From positions 1-28,620 of the forward strand of contig BCJJ01000081.1 of assembly GCA_039545355.1 (NCBI GenBank): a DNA stretch of 28,620 bases, given 5' to 3'. A model generated the notes under the pieces. It had not been told where the DNA came from. It searched no databases and worked only from the letters and a program-made list of their open reading frames with translations. Made by a program: the position numbers and the translations under genes. Shown piece after piece: positions 1 to 11,500 of this stretch (the stretch's first letter is position 1; every line of letters starts with the position of its first letter). Source of the DNA: Trichosporon coremiiforme (Eukaryota; Basidiomycota; Tremellomycetes; Trichosporonales; Trichosporonaceae).

Positions 1-556
1 TCCACTGGTCCGCCACTGATATCACCACAGCCGGTCGATTGCCGGTCTCGTTCCTCAGCAGCGACCGCGCGATGCAGTCAATAAACAGAAAAGGACGCCT
101 TTCTCCACGGCGTGTAGCGCTGCTCCAGTGGCGATGAGGAAGGCGCGTTCGAGCGTGCAATGAGCGATGGGCGAACCGCGGGTCAGGTGCGGGGAGGTTG
201 TTGTTGTTTCGAGACCCAGTTAAGCGCGCGTAATGAAGGGGAAAGCAACAACAACATGTGGAGGCTACATGAGTCCAGGGCCCGGCGCGCGTGGAGCGGG
301 ACCAAAATCGGGCTTGGCCTTTCATGAACTCAAAGCCGGATTCGGTAATTTCCCTACGCGTGCCTGGGGCCGTTGATCTGCGGTTGTGGGCCACCGCGCA
401 CCACCCAGCGATCCTGTGATCACGGGGGATCTGAACCGAGTAGTGGTGATGTGGCTGGGAGCAACACAAGCACGGACCAGTGCTGGATACCACCGAGCAA
501 CGACAAGGGCAAGAGATACGATGACATTGCATTACAAGCTACACATGACCGACTGA
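1..556. other. left-edge non-coding stretch
   Basis: No coding region that I can support lies here. It is downstream of the minus-strand transporter gene, so it probably holds that gene's 3' UTR and possibly part of a neighbour beyond the edge. The only local structure I see is the GTTGTTGTTG/CAACAACAAC inverted repeat listed separately. Confidence 0.5.
197..255. repeat. imperfect inverted repeat, GTTGTTGTTG / CAACAACAAC arms
   Basis: The left arm at 197-210 reads GTTGTTGTTGTTTC. The right arm at 241-255 reads GAAAGCAACAACAAC, its reverse complement apart from one extra base. The loop is about 30 nt. It lies some 300 bp beyond the stop codon of the minus-strand transporter. A role in transcript folding or 3'-end formation is possible but there is no direct evidence. 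Confidence 0.5.
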
Positions 557-2385
557 CTACGCCGCGTGCTGACGCTCCTTCGCCGCCTTCTTCGCGCGCC
601 TGTGGAGCGCCGCAGCCATCGCCTTCGGCGAACCAGACGCAAACACGTCGTCGAGCTCCTCGAGCGACAGCTGCTTTGTCTCGACCACGAAGATCCAGAT
701 GACAATGACACCAATGACGTCGAAGCATCCGAAGATGAGGTATGCTACCTGTCAGCTCTTGTTGCACAAGCAAGTACTCACTCTTCCATCCGATCTTGGC
801 GAGGGCAGAAGGCAGACCGAACGTGTTGATAAGGGAGACGACGTTCGTTGCCCATCCGACGAGCGCGAGGCCCTTCGCGCGTACCTCGTACGGGAGGCAT
901 TCCGTGGGGTACAGCGATTGCAGCGGCGTCCAGCCATACGAGTAGAAAACCATGAATAGGACTGCGGTTAGCGAGAGCCAGCAGAGAGCGACTCACAGAT
1001 GAAGGAGATGCCAGCGTTGGCGCGCATCTGATTCTGCTGTCCTGAGTCAGACAACAGTCCCGCGACAATGAACATGCCGCAGGCGCAACTGATCTCGGCA
1101 AAGAGCATGAGGAACCTGCGGCCAATGTAGTCAACCATGCTCGTGCCCAGAAGGGCGCCTGCAAAGCTTGTAACCGAGTTGACAAAGTTGAGCACGCGCT
1201 GGCGGTCGGGGCTCGTGATGCCTGCCGCCTTCAGAAGCATGGGAAGGAAGTACGTGATGAGACCGTTTCCGGAGAGCTGGCCCCAGACGGCAACAATGAG
1301 ACCGAGACCGAATCTGTATCCCGCCGAACGGGTTTTGAACACGGGTCGGAAGTCCCACCACCGCTTGTCGGCGCCCTGGAGCGAGATGGACTCCTCGATC
1401 TCGGCGAGTTCGAGACGGACCAGGGGCGAGTTGACGTCGTTGTCCCTCGAGTGCAGGTGGGCGAGGAGACGGACTGCCTCCTGCCCCTTACCCTTGGCGT
1501 AGAGCCAGCGAGGCGACTCGGGGAGGAACAGCACGAAGGCGACGTTGACGCAGCCGAGGGCGCACTGAAGGATGAGGGGGATGCGCCACGAGTAGTTGCT
1601 CGCGAGCCGGCCGAGAGGAATCGACACGCCCGAGGCGAGGATCTGTCCGACTGTGGCGTCAGCCTACCTCTCTAGGATGTACTCACTATAATAGAACGAG
1701 TTCAGCAGACCCATCCAGCGCCCTCGGTTCCACGGAGACGTCACTTCGGACAGGTACGTCTTGGCCGCGAGTCCGGCAGTCGTGCATCCGAAACCGACGA
1801 GGAAGCGACCGAACAGGAACATGGACATGTCCTGTGAGAAACCGGCGATGAGGGCGCCCGCAATGAGCAGCAGGTTCGCGCCGAACATGGTGTATCGCCG
1901 TCCGATCTTGTCCGGAAAGTAGATGCAAGGGAAGAACGCGCACACCTGGCCAACGGTGTAGATACCCTTAACATCAGCAGCTGTGCCCTCTGCTGAGCGC
2001 TGGCCACCCGAAAGAGCAGACTCACGAAGACAATGCCAGTCTTGTCGGCCCCCGTCTCTGGGTCGAAGCCGAAGAAGGTGTGGAACTGGTCCATACTGTT
2101 CACGGCGCCCATGATCGTTCCGTCGAAGCCCGTGTCTCCCGAGCACGCGCACACGACGAGAGCACAAAGGACGAACTGGATGCCTCTCGGGGAGAAGAGG
2201 GGCGGGCCCGGATCAGCTGCCCGAGCCAGGCGGAGAGCAACGGCGCGCTCGTCCTCGGTCTCGAATCCGTGCTCTGGAGCCGTGTCGAGATGCTTCACGG
2301 ATGCCTTGTCGATGTCATCCTGAGAGGGCGCGGGGGAGGTCAGTGGCGCATCTGGCGCGTTCAGTGGCGCTTGCGGGGCGCTCAT
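557..2385 (-). CDS. MFS sugar-porter family transporter (hexose/lactose-permease-like)
   Basis: Spliced exons are 2385-2026, 1966-1687, 1650-997, 961-782 and 744-557, giving about 553 aa. The four introns (59, 36, 35 and 37 nt) all start GTGAGT, and three of them have CTGAC or CTAAC branch sites. This is a plasma-membrane sugar-porter MFS protein expected to move a sugar or polyol, probably by proton symport or facilitated diffusion. Visible motifs: GFDGT in TM1, D-x-x-GRR near residues 139-144 in the loop after TM2, RFLVGFG, PESPRWL near 257-263 before the central loop, a second GRR after TM8, and VETKQLSLEE near 511-521, the family's C-terminal PETKG-like box. Length is typical of fungal sugar porters. 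Start chosen at the first ATG of a hydrophilic N-terminus; the downstream exons complete all the expected motifs. The substrate cannot be read from sequence. It is divergent from the NCS1 permease across 2.7 kb. Confidence 0.88.
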
Positions 2386-4872
2386 GGTGATAGACGTGGG
2401 ATGTGGGAGATGCTCTCGCGCACAGTAGTACTAGCTTATAACGAGCCGAGTTGCCCCACTGAGCCCCTCATGCTCCCCGCGCGGATCAACGCTGCCCTAC
2501 TGCCCTATTGCCGTGCCGCGGCTACCCAGCATTAGCCATTGGACAATGGACAGCTGACCGCATCCTGACACGAAGCGTTATGGTTGCATGTGGAGTAGGG
2601 ACGGAGGGGACGCAGGGCTTGCTTTACAGGCACATTGCGATCGGTCCGGCGAGCCCGCCGACCACCCAGCTCCGGAGCGAGGACGGATGTACCAAGTGTC
2701 AGAAGCTCCAGCGGGGAGTGCGGAGCATGGAAGGGTCCGTCAAGTGACGGTAAGTGGCGGTGCTTCCATGCGGCAGAATGCGGCATGTGGGCCCTCGCTC
2801 GCTAGTGTCGTCCCCCACCACTCCGACCACTGAAAAAACATGAATGCTCACCTGACATCCCTTCGTTCCTTTCGTTCCTGGGCATTCTAACGAAAATTGC
2901 CCGTCTGCAGCATGCGCGCATGTGGAGACACATGTGAGCCTCTTTCGGGTCGTTTCAGGTATGCCGCATCAGGAAGAAGGACGCAGGGGAGGCGGAAGAA
3001 CTGGCCTCCACATGTCGGCAAACCTCTCGGTACAAGTGGCCTCGGCGTACGGAGAGGACGGTCCGGAGCTCGCTCGGCGCATTCTTCGGCGCAATGTTGA
3101 TTCACCCTGCTGTACAAGTGTATGCCCTCCGCAATCAAAGTAGTCGTGTGCGATCTGCATACGTGCATTACGTGTGAAGCGGCGCACTCCGGATCTTGGG
3201 TTAGTGGCTGCAGATCGGCATCTGATGATCGGGAAATGATTTGCATTCAACAGCTCTTGTGCACCGTTTGACACAAGAGCGGATCCCGCAGAAACATCAC
3301 CATGCCGACTCGGCGAGTTGAGAGACAAGCACGGGTCTTGCTTGACGAGGATCGTACACCGAAGATGTCGCAGAACAGACGCGGAGTAGCATTCGCGACT
3401 CGAGGACCTGGGTTGTCTGGTGGCGTCAACGCCGCGCGGCTTGTCAGCCTACCTGGCGGATGCGTCGGGAGAAATACTTTGTAGCTATGCACACTTGGCC
3501 GGTAGATCTGGCACAGTTGAGGATGTTTTGACGAGGAGGACGCGGGGCTACGCAGCTTTGCGACAGTACTTGCACTGAAAGATCTCGAGCTGCACGCGGA
3601 GCTCCATTACGCAGAATTCTGGCATCAGCCGACCAAACGCTGCAGCTCACCGCCACGATTCATCCCGTTCTTGTCGCCGTTGCACACGCGGTTCTGGGGA
3701 ACTTCGATGATGCTCATGCTGTTCATATCTGGCTGCGGGTCGACTGTGGTTGGGGATATCGCGGAGAAAATACTATGTCGGGGTGATGACTGGAGCTCGT
3801 GTTCTTTCCTAGCTAGGCGGCCATCTTATCCGTGCGCAGGCCCCGGTGAACGTCATGCAACGGGCTGTCTTGGCCGCACACATGCCCATCGCTGTCCGCT
3901 CATGGTGTCTCAACGCATGCACGTCGGGGGGTCGGTATTTTGCCTCAGCTTCGAGGGATAGCGATCGCGCGATCACACGCAGGATACATCAGTTTTGTGA
4001 GCACACATCGTGCCCAGCGCCTCCTCAAAACGTGCCCAACGCCTCCAGACAATGGTAGATTTCCAGACGCCACTCCGCCATGCACACAAGATGTCCGTCG
4101 TAAACGCCGGACACGAGGCTGTGAGAAGATGAGAACGACGGCGATGCGCATCCCCTCCGCCACAATGCGCCACTGACGTTCTGCGCTGGAGCGCCCCGGC
4201 CGGCGACTTTCGAGTGACGGGCAGGTGCTTCTGGTGCTTCACATTATGTTGTGACTCGTATGCACACGGGAGCGGTTCTGGTTAGCATCGGTACAATCTG
4301 TCCCGACCTTCCGCCTCGGGTGTCGTTTGCGACACTCTTGGCATGGTGGCCGCGATAAGTACATCTGCATCGCTGCCAGCCCCGCGGGGGCCGGGGACGA
4401 AGATAGGACAATCTGTGTGAGATGTGCATCTGTGCGACATCTGTGCGAGGTCTGGGCCCGAGTATCTGCGCCCGGACCCATAAGTACCCATACAATATCT
4501 GTCGCAGATGCGCAATGCCCATCGCAGCTAGAAACAAGTCAATCGCGCGTGACCGAGGCTTCCGTCGGACCGGGGAATGTCAGTCCGTCGTTAGCGGCTC
4601 GCACCGAGGACCTTGGTCTTGTGAGCAGCATGACGTGCACCAGCTTAGCGGGCAAGGGCGACGGCGGCACCCGGCGACGAGCGGACCAATGAGCCAGCGG
4701 ATCGGCGAGCGGCACTGGCGGAGACGGATTGTCCTGATCGGTGACTGAGATCTTTGTGCCTGGATTCAGTGCTCTGGTCTCGCGCCTTGGCACCCACCCG
4801 GCCGCGCCCTGGTTCGCGGATCGCTGGCACAAAATTTCCCAAACTCTTGGCCAACGATCCAAAAGTCTGGAA

Positions 4873-4884
4873 TCACGTGACTCA
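4873..4884. promoter_or_regulatory. overlapping CACGTG E-box and TGACTCA bZIP site
   Basis: The palindrome TCACGTGA at 4873-4880 overlaps TGACTCA at 4878-4884, about 200 bp upstream of the NCS1 permease start. CACGTG is the core for bHLH factors such as Cbf1/Pho4, and TGACTCA is the Gcn4/Cpc1 (AP-1-like) site. Use by this promoter is inferred from position only. Confidence 0.45.
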
Positions 4885-4899
4885 CGCAACGCGCACCCC

Positions 4900-5000
4900 G
4901 ATAACGCTCCTTAAGCCTGGCCAGGTCGGACGAGCACATTTTTGGTATCTCTGCTTGCGCGACAGCAGAGACAATCTCTCCCTCGACAACCCCCGATAAG
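4900..5000 (+). promoter_or_regulatory. GATAA sites upstream of the NCS1 permease
   Basis: GATAAC at 4900-4905 and GATAAG at 4995-5000 lie 82-182 bp upstream of the start codon. GATA factors drive nitrogen catabolite control of nucleobase and allantoin uptake in fungi, so the sites fit the gene's likely role. Such hexamers are common by chance, hence the moderate confidence. Confidence 0.35.
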
Positions 5001-5020
5001 ACTCTCTCTCCCACCCCATC

Positions 5021-5030
5021 CATAAAAAGG
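5021..5030 (+). promoter_or_regulatory. TATA-like element of the NCS1 permease
   Basis: CATAAAAAGG sits about 55 bp before the ATG in an otherwise GC-rich, CT-rich leader. It resembles a weak TATA box; the distance would leave a short 5' UTR. Confidence 0.35.
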
Positions 5031-5081
5031 CTGAACGGCGCCCCCTCCGACACTCCCTATCCCGACACGACGCGCGCAACC

Positions 5082-7156
5082 ATGGTGAAGAAGTTTAGCT
5101 GGGTCATCCCCAAGCACGACTCGTGCATTGCCCCGCCCGACATCTGGTCCAACAAGGGTACGCGTCGCAACGTTTAGAATCGACGCTGACATCCAGACAT
5201 GGACCCCTCCCCTCCCGACCACCGCACCTGGACCGGATGGACCTTCTTCACCTACTGGGTCTCTGATCTCATGTACGATTGAAAGCGAGAGGCACGAAAG
5301 CTGACGAGACAAGCTATCCCGCGTCCTGGGCTACGGTTGCGTCCTTTGTTCTCCTCGGCCTGACCTGGTGGGAGTCGTGTCTTGCCGTGCTTGTCGGTTC
5401 CGTCTTTGTCGCCATTGTCATCACTGGTGAGTCTTTGCTGCCCATGCATGGGGGCGGCTGCATGCTGTGCAGTGCGCTCGGCCGTCGCTGCCATCGAAAA
5501 TTTCGCACCCTGGAGGACCCGCAGATCCGGGGCGAGACCGCCAAAGTTCAACACTGACTCCCGCAGCGAACGGTATCATTGGAGCCACGACGCACACCCC
5601 CTTCGCGATCACCTCGCGCGCTACCTTTGGCTACTGGGGAAGCAAGTTCGTTGTCTTTGTGAGTAACGAAATCGTGGCGGGGTAACGGCCGGATTCGGGG
5701 TGCGACGCCACCATTTCCGAGGCCCGCACCCACTATCCGTCCATCGCATCCAGTGTCCGGGCAGTGGCTGACAAGACAGTCGCGATGCATCATCGCCATG
5801 TTCTGGCTCGCGATTAACTCGTGGTCCGGTGGCCAGTTTGTTCAGCTCATGATCATTGCCATCTGGCCCTCGTACGCGCGCCTCCCGAACGCCGTGCCTG
5901 CCAGCCAGGGTGCTACGACGTCCGACTTCCTGTCGTTCTTCATCTTCTGGGTCATCCAGCTGCCGTTCATCTTCATCCACCCGTCCAAGCTGAAGCTGGT
6001 CTTCAACATCAAGGCCGCCGTTGTCCCCGTTGTCGCTATCGGAACTCTTATCTGGGTGAGTACGCGTTATCAGTTTCCTCGGTTGCCAGGAACGTCCGAC
6101 CGCGGAAATGTGGCGGTGATGCAATTCGCACCATTATCTCTGCTATCTCTCTCCCCATGACGTATCCGCTGACCATACCAGGCCATTAAGATTGCTGGAC
6201 CTCAGGCTGGCCCCATTCTCCGTGCCAGCCGCAACCGCGCCCCCGCCGGCAAGCTCCGCTTCATCGCGTTCTGCACGTCAGCCACTGCTGTCCAGGGCAC
6301 GTGGGCCACCCTCTCGCTTAACATCGGTGACTTCTCGCGCTACTGCCGCTCGCCCCGCTCCAACTGGATCCAGATCTTCGCCTTCCCCCTGATCAACACG
6401 ACCGTCTCGCTCTGTGCTGCTATCAGCGCCACCTGCGCCTACGCGGTCTACAATGAGGACCTCTACCAGCCGTACGACATCCTTGCCAAGTGGAACACCT
6501 CGCCCGGTGGCCGCGCCGCCATGTTCCTCGGCTCGCTCGCCTGGGCCCTGTCCAACGTCACCAACAACATCACTGCCAACTCCATCTCGGCTGCCAACGA
6601 CCTCTGCTCGCTTGCCCCCAAGCACGTCAACATCAAGCGCGGCCAGCTCGTTGCCGTCACTGTCGGTGTCTGGGCTTTCGTCCCCTGGAAGATCCTCGCG
6701 AGCGCCGAAAACTTCCTCGCCTTCATGTCGTCCTACTCGATTGTCCTCGCGCCCATCGCCATGCTCATGGTTGTCGACTTCTACATCATCAAGAAGAAGA
6801 AGTTCAACATCTACGAGATGTACAAGCCCTACGGCATCTACCGCTACACCAAGGGCTGGAACTGGCGCGCGTACGTCGCGCTCGCCTGCGCTGTCGCCCC
6901 CAACATGCCCGGCATGGTGCACGCGATCGACCCGTCGACTGAGATCGGCAACATCAAGTACGTCTACATGGTCTCGAACCTTGTCGCGTACGCGATCGTC
7001 ATTCCCGTCTACCTCCTCCTGAACAAGGTCTGGCCGGCGCCCGAGGCGATCGTCGACGAGCCTGTCCACGACATTGTCGACGACAAGGACGAGTTTGACA
7101 GCCACTCGGACATTTCGCCTGCCCAGTCGGGCTTCCTCGACGAGAAGGCTGTCTAG
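5082..7156 (+). CDS. NCS1 permease (Fur4/Dal4/Fui1-type: uracil, uridine, allantoin or thiamine uptake)
   Basis: Exons are 5082-5157, 5197-5272, 5314-5426, 5567-5658, 5780-6055 and 6182-7156, giving 535 aa; introns are 39, 41, 140, 121 and 126 nt, all with CTGAC before the AG. The protein is a roughly 12-TM plasma-membrane symporter of the nucleobase-cation-symport-1 family. Evidence: N-terminal DMDPSPPDHRTW, TM1 region with WVSDL, ITANGIIGATTHTPF, the substrate-site SWSGGQ near residues 134-139, NIGDFSRYC near 258-266, and NNITANSISAANDL near 339-352, all hallmarks of the fungal Fur4/Dal4 branch. The C-terminal tail is acidic and cytosolic. Length matches the family. The start is the first ATG, 1 nt after CC, in a strong context. 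Which of uracil, uridine, allantoin or thiamine it carries cannot be decided here. GATAA and TGACTCA sites upstream suggest nitrogen control (inference). Confidence 0.9.
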
Positions 7157-8528
7157 GCCGAGTCTCATCGCCCGCTTCTCTTTCCGAAACGAACAATGTC
7201 TCAAGGGGGTTTCGAATCAACAATAACAAGAACGACAACAGTATAAACATAAACATAACCAGCAAACAAGCAACAAACATCCAACCATCCATCATCATCA
7301 ATCGCAAACACAGCCCGCGTGTGTATTAGGGAATGTCTCGATCGAGACGGTCCACCACCCCCCCCACCTGTTAACTAGACCACTCCTTACAACTTCATCT
7401 TGCTCATTACTATCATCGTTTTTATCATGCATATGGGATTCCGAGAACGACGCAGATGTCAGCGTCGTTTCCAACCGTGTAGTCTACTATCCGTATCCGT
7501 ATCTGTATTTCGTATTCGTTTATTATGTCTTATCCGTATCTGTATCGTTATGTGTGTATGGTGTGTTATGTGTATGTCAATGTATCATTATTTTGCGTAT
7601 CTTTGCGTTCAGTTGCGTTCTGTGCATCCCATGGTCATCTCGTGTTCACTGGAGTCGACCCAATGCAGGCTACATGAGCGGACGACGCCGGGCCATGTAC
7701 TAGTGGAGGGCTGGAGGGGCCTTGGTGCGGGGTGAAACGACAGACCCAAAGTTTGAAACTGGGCCCAATCGAGGGGTTAGCGCCTCCGCCGCCTGCTCAG
7801 CCTGGGCAGCCTGGGCTGCTGATTCGGCGGACTCACTCTGGTACAGAGGGATGCAACGGGCCTCCACGTGGCCGGAATGAGTGCAGACGATCCAGACCGA
7901 AGGCTTTGTAATGCTTTTTGAAGTTCTCTGCACGCAGGCGGTGATTAGGAACATTAGGAACAAGGATAAGAAGGTTCCTGGGTGGCCACAGTGCAGGTTG
8001 GTGCGGGGGAGGCGATGAGACAATGAGTGAGCTGCGGAGGTCGAGGTCCCACTGCGCCTGGGTGTGCCCAGACGCCAGACGCCTGCGCGGTTCACGCGTA
8101 ACCCTAGTCTGATGGCCAGACTCGATCCTGGCCTCCTTGGGTGACCACGCTCTGAGTGGGTGCAGTGGGTGGTCATGTCTGACAAGCCATGCAGAGCCAG
8201 ACATTCCTGACACCGCCTGGCCGCCTGCTTCACCTGTAACCTGTTCACCTGTTCGGCTGCACTACAGAAGTGCTGTGCGATTTCACTCTTTGGCCACCAG
8301 GACCCTTATTTACATGCCCTCCCTGGACCCTGACCCTGGGCTCGAGACTTCGACACCGACACCGACACTGGTGTTCCACTCTTCGACCCCGGGGCAACCG
8401 AGCGACCGACCGTCAACATTGTTCCTTCCATCCATCTACCTCTTTCTCACCACATTGCATAACCAAACAGAAGCCCGCGCCCTCATCCGCCTGGACACCA
8501 CCACTCTCCTTTCCCACCGACACCGGCC
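7157..8528. other. intergenic region between the NCS1 permease and CCH1
   Basis: This holds the 3' UTR of the permease and the promoter and leader of CCH1. No coding frame is convincing. The first part is A-rich and then T-rich; 8220-8255 contains a small CACCTGT/ACCTGTT repeat; the last 150 nt before CCH1 are C-rich with CT tracts, like many basidiomycete leaders. Confidence 0.5.
7486..7600 (+). repeat. degenerate CGTATC/TGTAT low-complexity tract
   Basis: A run of short imperfect repeats (CCGTATC, TCTGTAT, TCGTAT, TGTGTATG) stretches over about 110 bp some 330 bp past the permease stop codon. It is T-rich on the plus strand and contains several TGTA cores of the kind bound by Puf proteins. 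Whether it lies inside the 3' UTR is unknown. Confidence 0.5.
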
Positions 8529-11500
8529 ATGTCGGGCCTGCCGTCCATCGGCGTGTCCACAGCTGTCTCCCCCGGCCCCTCCCCTACGTCGTCCACCGGC
8601 TCCAGCGCGCAGAAACCATACCGCCGCCTGTCTTGGAACAGGGACCAAGGCCAGGCGCACTCGCACTCGACAGACGACCACGGCCTCCCCTCTCCCGTAC
8701 CGCCAGAAGCTCGTTCGCGAAGTCAGAGCGGCAACAGCCTCGAGCCGCGACCACCACCACCAGTACACGCCGCGCACACGCAGCATTCCCAGCACTCGCA
8801 TCAGTCCCAGCACAGCCAGCATGGACCGACGACTACGGCCAGCTCGAGCTCGAGCATCTTTGCGCGCCAACTCAGCTACTCGCCTCCACCGATACCGCCG
8901 CAGCAGTCGTATGCACCGCCGTATGCAGACGAGTACGACCTCGGCTCATCAGCGTACGACCCCTGGCGCGTGCGAGGGCCGAGTCCGGCAGGACAGAGCA
9001 TGGACTCTGTGCCGCTCGACTACTCGAGCGGAGATGAGGAGATGGCCGGGGAGCCAGATGACCGGGACCGGTTGACGACTGCAAGGTCGGCTTCGCCTTG
9101 GAATCCAAATTCACGTTCCAGGTTAGCGTACTCTCCGTCTGCACAAAGCCAATTAGCTGGCCATCCAGGCCGAGAACCCTCACACCCCTCACTAGCCTCA
9201 CACCCCTCACACCCCTCGCAACCTTCAAATCCACACACACACGCACACCACCAGCACCACACCTCTCACACCTCGCACTCGCACATCTCCCAGCACCAAC
9301 GGCCATACGACGCCGATGGCAACGCCATCTCGCCTCTGCGCATAACGTCCCTCTCGCGCTCCCCGACGTTTCGCAAGATGAGCAACACCCTCAAGCGCGC
9401 GAGCGTGCGTGTCGTCAACCTCATGGGCTCCGAGCATGACGGCATGCAGCGTCTTCCCACCCGCGACTCGGACTCGGACTCGCAGGGCGTCCCGACCCCG
9501 GACCCCTCTGGACCTAACACGCCCGTCGACGAGCTGCACCCGACAAACAGCATCAACACACTGCCGCTCGGCGGTCTCCGCGGTCGCACCCTGTGTATCT
9601 TCACCTCCCGCTCCAGAATACGAAAGGCACTCGACAAAGTTCTGTTATACCCGTGAGTAGCAATCATGTTTCCTGCCATGCGCCGATCATTGAAAGTGAC
9701 ACTGACCCCGATCAGGTGGACCGAGCCGGCGATCCTCGTCCTCATCATGGTGTACGTCGTCGTGCTCACGATTCAGAGCGCACCGGCGCTCTTCGACCCG
9801 CGGCCAGGCGACGGCTTCTTCCACACCTGGGAGGACTACGCCCTGTTCGTCCTCTTCATCGTGTTCACGTAGGTTTATCTGAAAGAATTGGAGCAGTGGC
9901 GCTTTTGCCGGGAGTTGCGAGTGTCTCCAACTTTCTGTGGGCGCATCCGCGGCGGTACCCACGGCGCAGCGCCCCCCATTCGGCCATCCCACTATTCGGT
10001 CATGTCAGCTAACCTTGTCTCACAGTGTCGAAATGTTCGCCCGCATGATCGTGACGGGCTTCATCTTCGACCCCGAGACGACCGTGACGAGTGCGTTCCG
10101 GCGCATGTGGCGATTCGGCTACAAGCGCGCCAAGGCCGAGGAGCGTCTCGACACTGGGGCGGGCAAGCGTATCCGCGAGCCGTGGCAGCGCTACGTCCCC
10201 GACGCCGGCATCGTGAATGGGAAATCGTCCAAGCAGAACGACAAGGACGAGCGCATCATCGCCGAGGCGCCGTTCGAGGAGGCCGTCATCCGCCAGCAGG
10301 GGCTTATTTACCAGGGCCGGCCGTACATGCGGCACTCGTGGCACCGTATCGACATGGTCGCGATCATTGCGTTCTGGGTCTGCTTCATCCTCGCCGAGCT
10401 GCACAAGGAGACGACGGATACGCGGCACATCTACATCTTCCGCATGCTGAGTGTGCTCCGGGCCACTCGCCTGCTCGTCATCACGTCCGGTACCGCCACA
10501 ATTCTGCACTCGCTGAAGCGCGCCGGTCCGTTGCTCATCAACGTGTCGTGGTTCATTGTATTTGCAGCAGCCATCTTCTCGATCATAGGAGTTCAGAGTT
10601 TCAGAGGCTCGCTGCGGCGCTTCTGCGTCATGGACCCGACAAACAGCACGGGCAACTATGCGCAACTCGGCAACTGTGGCGGATACTGGGAGAACGAGAG
10701 CAACGGCCTCACAAAGGTGTCGTACCTCACGCTCGACGGGCGCAACGTCGACATCGAGCCGAAAGGGTACATCTGCCCCATCAACCAGATTTGCCAGACG
10801 GAGGACAAGAGCCAGGAGGACGACAATGTCTCGTTCGACAACATCTTCAAGTCGCTCGTGCAGGTGCTTGTGATCGCGGGCGTTAACACGTGGACGGGTA
10901 CGATGTACTGGATCATGGACGCCGAGTTCTTTGCGTCGTCGCTGTTCTTCATCGCCGCCATCATCGTACTCAACTTTTGGCTCATGAACTTGCTCGTCGC
11001 CGTCGTGGTCAACACGTTCCAGGACATTCGTGCCGACACGAAGCGCTCCGCTTTCGGAGCCGACCACTCCCTGCTGAACCAGCCCGAGTGGTCGACAGCG
11101 ACCAAGAAGAAGCAGGAACCCTCCCGCCTTCTCAAGATCTACCAGAAGTCGGAGCTGTTCTGGGTCTTGCTTATTGTCGTCGATCTCATTGCGCAGGGCT
11201 GCAAGTCTGCGGCCATGAGCGACTGGCGCGCCCAGCTCCTGTCCGACATGGAGCTCGGCTTCACCTTCGTGTGGCTGTTTGAGATTGGTCTCCGCTTCGT
11301 GGCGTACTTGCCGTCTTGGGGCGCGTTCTTCCTCAACGTTCGCAACGACTTTGACCTCTTCCTCGCGATCGGATGCGCCATCATCCAGATCCCGCCCATC
11401 CGGCACTCGACCGTTTACCCCTGGCTTACCGTCTTCCAGCTGCTGAGGTGGTACCGTGTCATCCTGGTGATTCCGCGCATGCGGCCCCTCGTCACGAACG

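Larger units (their letters stand above)
2386..5081. other. 2.7-kb divergent intergenic region, no supported gene
   Basis: This long stretch separates the starts of two divergent transporter genes and should contain both promoters. The short open frames within it resemble no protein family I know and lack paired splice signals, so I call none. Small local repeats are visible: an 11-bp tandem CATCTGTGCGA pair at 4427-4448, and two near-identical CGTGCCCARCGCCTCC copies around 4009 and 4031. Candidate regulatory sites for the right-hand permease are listed separately. A non-coding RNA or a decayed gene cannot be excluded. Confidence 0.55.

Noticed and set aside
2781..2830. A CTCGCTAGTGTCGTCCCCCACC stretch (given here only as a partial resemblance) as an extra element copy
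   Set aside because: CTAG and the C-A-C block are three bases out of register with the 40-column alignment and the GGAGAC part is missing; likely chance.
6056..6181. Possible C/D-box snoRNA in the last NCS1 permease intron
   Set aside because: GTGATGC is a poor box C and the only CTGA is again the branch site; no terminal stem.
6278..7204. A 308-codon antisense frame over the last NCS1 permease exon
   Set aside because: Same shadow effect; the plus strand carries clear NCS1 motifs.
10009..11406. A 465-codon antisense frame within CCH1
   Set aside because: It mirrors a conserved channel exon, is rich in Asp/Glu/Val/Arg as expected for a codon-bias shadow, and matches no family.
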